A stretch of DNA of 64,000 bases from assembly GCF_022267555.1 (NCBI RefSeq), contig NZ_CP073586.1, forward strand, positions 2,657,501 through 2,721,500, read 5' to 3'. Source of the stretch: Proteiniphilum propionicum. GTDB taxonomy: Bacteria; Bacteroidota; Bacteroidia; Bacteroidales; Dysgonomonadaceae. Below the pieces are notes generated by a model. That model had not been told where the DNA came from. It made no database searches and saw only the letters and a list, made by a program, of their open reading frames with translations. The position numbers and the translations under genes are program-made. Below, in pieces: positions 62,067-64,000 of the stretch; within the stretch, counting starts at the first letter, position 1, and each line of letters opens with the position of its first letter.

Positions 62067-64000
62067 TGAAAGAATTAATTACAAAAACTATAGACTTGAA
62101 TACCGGATCGCCGGAAGAAAAACGCGCGGAGATACGCAACTACTTCCTGAAGACGTGGGCGGTAGACGAGCTCTTATATAACCAGCTGAAGGATGATAGT
62201 GTGTTTTATCACAGGGGCGACCCGCTGCGGCATATAATACTTTTTTATCTGGGCCATACAGCGGTATTCTTTATTAATAAACTGTATCTGGCAAAGATAA
62301 TTGACAGGCGTATAAACCCTAAGTTTGAATCGATATTTGCCATAGGTGTGGATGAGATGAGCTGGGACGACCTCGATAACCGGCACTACGACTGGCCTCC
62401 GGTGCCGGAGGTGCGTGCCTATCGCGATGAGGCGAAGGAGTTGATCCTGGGTGTGATAGATAATGCTCCTTTAGAGATGCCTATTGGGTGGAATAGCCCT
62501 TTCTGGATTGTGATGATGGGGATAGAGCATGAAAGGATTCACCTTGAGACATCTTCGGTGCTGATAAGGCAGCTGCCGATAGATAAGGTGGTGCAGGGTG
62601 TGTTCGGTGAGCGCTGTACCCGGGATGAAGAAGCGCCCGTAAACGTGTTGGTGCCGGTGAAGGGGGGACTTATGAAGCTGGGTAAACCGTTCGGGCACCC
62701 GCTATATGGCTGGGATAACGAGTACGGGAGCTATGAGGAGGAGGTGGGCGACTTTGCCGCGGCCAGGTACTTGACGTCGAACAGGGAGTTTCTTGAGTTT
62801 GTTGAGGATGATGGCTACAATACACGGAGCTACTGGACCGATGAGGGATGGAACTGGCGAAATTTCAGGCAGGCGCAGATGCCGCTCTTCTGGCGCAGTG
62901 AGGGTGATAAGTACCGGTTGAGGCTGGTGGCTGAGGAGATTGATATGCCATGGAGCTGGCCTGTTGAGGTGAACTATCTTGAGGCTAAAGCTTTCTGTAA
63001 CTGGAAGAGTGCGAAGGCCGGCAAAACATACCGGTTGCCGTCTGAGGCGGAGTGGTACCGCATGCATGAGGCCTCAGGGCTGAAAGATGTGCCGGAGTGG
63101 GAGAGGGCGCCGGGGAACATCAACCTTCAATATTTTACATCGCCGTGCCCGGTTAACATGTTCGGGCAGGGGGAGTTCTTTGACCTGATAGGCAACGTGT
63201 GGCAATGGACCGAGACCCCGATAACCGGCTTCCCGGGTTTCAAGGTTCATCCGATGTATGACGACTTTTCAACACCTACATTCGATAGTAAGCATAACCT
63301 GATAAAAGGGGGGTCGTGGATCTCCACGGGTAACGAGGCTACAGTCCACTCTCGTTACGCTTTTAGAAGACATTTTTATCAGCATGCGGGATTCCGATAT
63401 ATTCAATCGGATGTGCAGCTGAAGATACAACAGGCTGATTATGAGATGGACCCTGAGGTCACACTTTCGTGCGAAGAGAACTGGGGAGATGCTTTTGCAA
63501 AGGAACCGCCGGTAGCTAAGAAGCTGGCTGAGATTGCTGACGAGTTGCTGAAAGAGACGCCCGGGGCGCGTATCCTGGACCTGAATGCCGGTACGGGGCG
63601 ACTGGCTTTTGAGCTGGCGGTAAAATACCCGGATGTGACGGCACTTGATTTTACGGCGAGGATGATACGTATCCCTATTCAGCTCCAGGAGCAGGGTTAC
63701 GTGCGCTACACGATGAAGGATGAGGGGGAACTGGTGTTCTACCGCGATGTGGTGCTTGATAATTTTGGATTGACGGCAACAAAGGATAGGATATTGTTTA
63801 TGCAGGCTGACGCGATGAACCTGAAGCCTAACTATTCTGGGTATAGCCTGATTATTGTGCCTTCTCTACTAGAGGAGCTGAGCGATCCGAAACTGTTCCT
63901 GACACAGATTCACCAGCGGTTGAACGATGGTGGATACCTGATGCTGGCATCGGATTACGACTGGGACGGGGAAAAGATAAACCGTGACAGATGGCCGGGG
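62067..64000 (+). CDS. ovoA: 5-histidylcysteine sulfoxide synthase / ovothiol synthase OvoA (partial, runs off right edge)
   Basis: The first 644 codons of an ovothiol biosynthesis enzyme, which joins cysteine and histidine through a non-haem iron reaction with O2 and then methylates the product. The N-terminal DinB-like domain has the iron motif EHERIHLE (HxxxHxE). The FGE-sulfatase-type domain contains WPVEVNYLEAKAFCNWKSAKAGKTYRLPSEAEW, NVWQWTETPI and KGGSWISTGNEA...RYAFRRHFYQHAGFRYI. The C-terminal methyltransferase starts near ARILDLNAGTGRLAFELA. The ATG at 62067 begins MKELITKTIDLNTGSPEEKR. The frame is open to the window edge, so the last part is missing. Confidence 0.92.

Noticed and set aside
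61939-62181. 80-codon frame upstream of ovoA
   Set aside because: It overlaps the well-supported ovoA start in another frame and is a basic, featureless sequence.

Overview
The window reads as a chromosomal segment of a Bacteroidota bacterium, probably a Bacteroidales member of the Dysgonomonadaceae/Porphyromonadaceae type. Evidence for this is two SusC/SusD outer-membrane glycan-uptake systems, Bacteroidota-type promoters (TTTG, 18-21 bp, TAnnTTTG), few Shine-Dalgarno sites, a UpxY antiterminator, a tricorn-like protease, and IS3, IS4 and DUF772-type insertion sequences. The genus is inference; there is no rRNA in the window.

Layout. 1-3287 (minus strand) is the end of a surface-polysaccharide operon (WbpA-like UDP-HexNAc dehydrogenase, Wzx-like flippase) cut by an IS3 element that runs off the left edge. 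3731-22878 is an alpha-mannan utilisation locus bracketed by two 130-bp inverted repeats that are nearly identical. It holds a susC-susD-susE-GH76-GH76 operon, a GntR repressor gene, and a second operon with a mannose-6-phosphate isomerase fusion, an MFS sugar permease, a ROK sugar kinase, a GH92 pseudogene split by an IS, and an intact GH92 alpha-mannosidase. The logic is surface cleavage of the 1,6-mannan backbone by GH76, SusCD import, trimming by GH92, inner-membrane uptake by MFS, phosphorylation by ROK and isomerisation to fructose-6-P. Both operon promoters carry the same ATGTTCATACAT palindrome just downstream of the -7 box, so GntR probably controls both.

22881-28320 is an accessory patch: an IS4 remnant, an XRE-ImmA/IrrE regulator behind a TGTCA-repeat region, a dead sigma-70 fragment, a NagX/DUF5009-type membrane acyltransferase, a class II Fic protein between 42-bp direct repeats, several short tandem repeats and tRNA-Val(GAC).

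28325-33669 has a metallophosphoesterase, an orphan upxY and, divergently, wza-like and wzc-like export genes. 33749-45274 is a second glycan locus of the N-glycan type: ECF sigma, FecR anti-sigma, SusC with an STN domain, SusD, a GH18-like protein without catalytic acids, a DUF1735-LamG lipoprotein, an active-looking GH18 endoglycosidase and an Ig-like lipoprotein. An intrinsic terminator on the minus strand and a matching antisense promoter sit at the 5' end of this susC, predicting a cis-antisense sRNA of about 110 nt.

45412-64000 is mostly housekeeping: HAD hydrolase, small conserved protein, GHL10-family secreted hydrolase, Fur-type regulator with a repetitive basic tail, purA, zinc metallopeptidase, TIGR01777 epimerase, a small lipoprotein, tricorn-like protease, pyruvate carboxylase B-type biotin protein, LemA with DUF2207, a GNAT acetyltransferase, and the first 644 codons of an OvoA-type ovothiol synthase that leaves the window.
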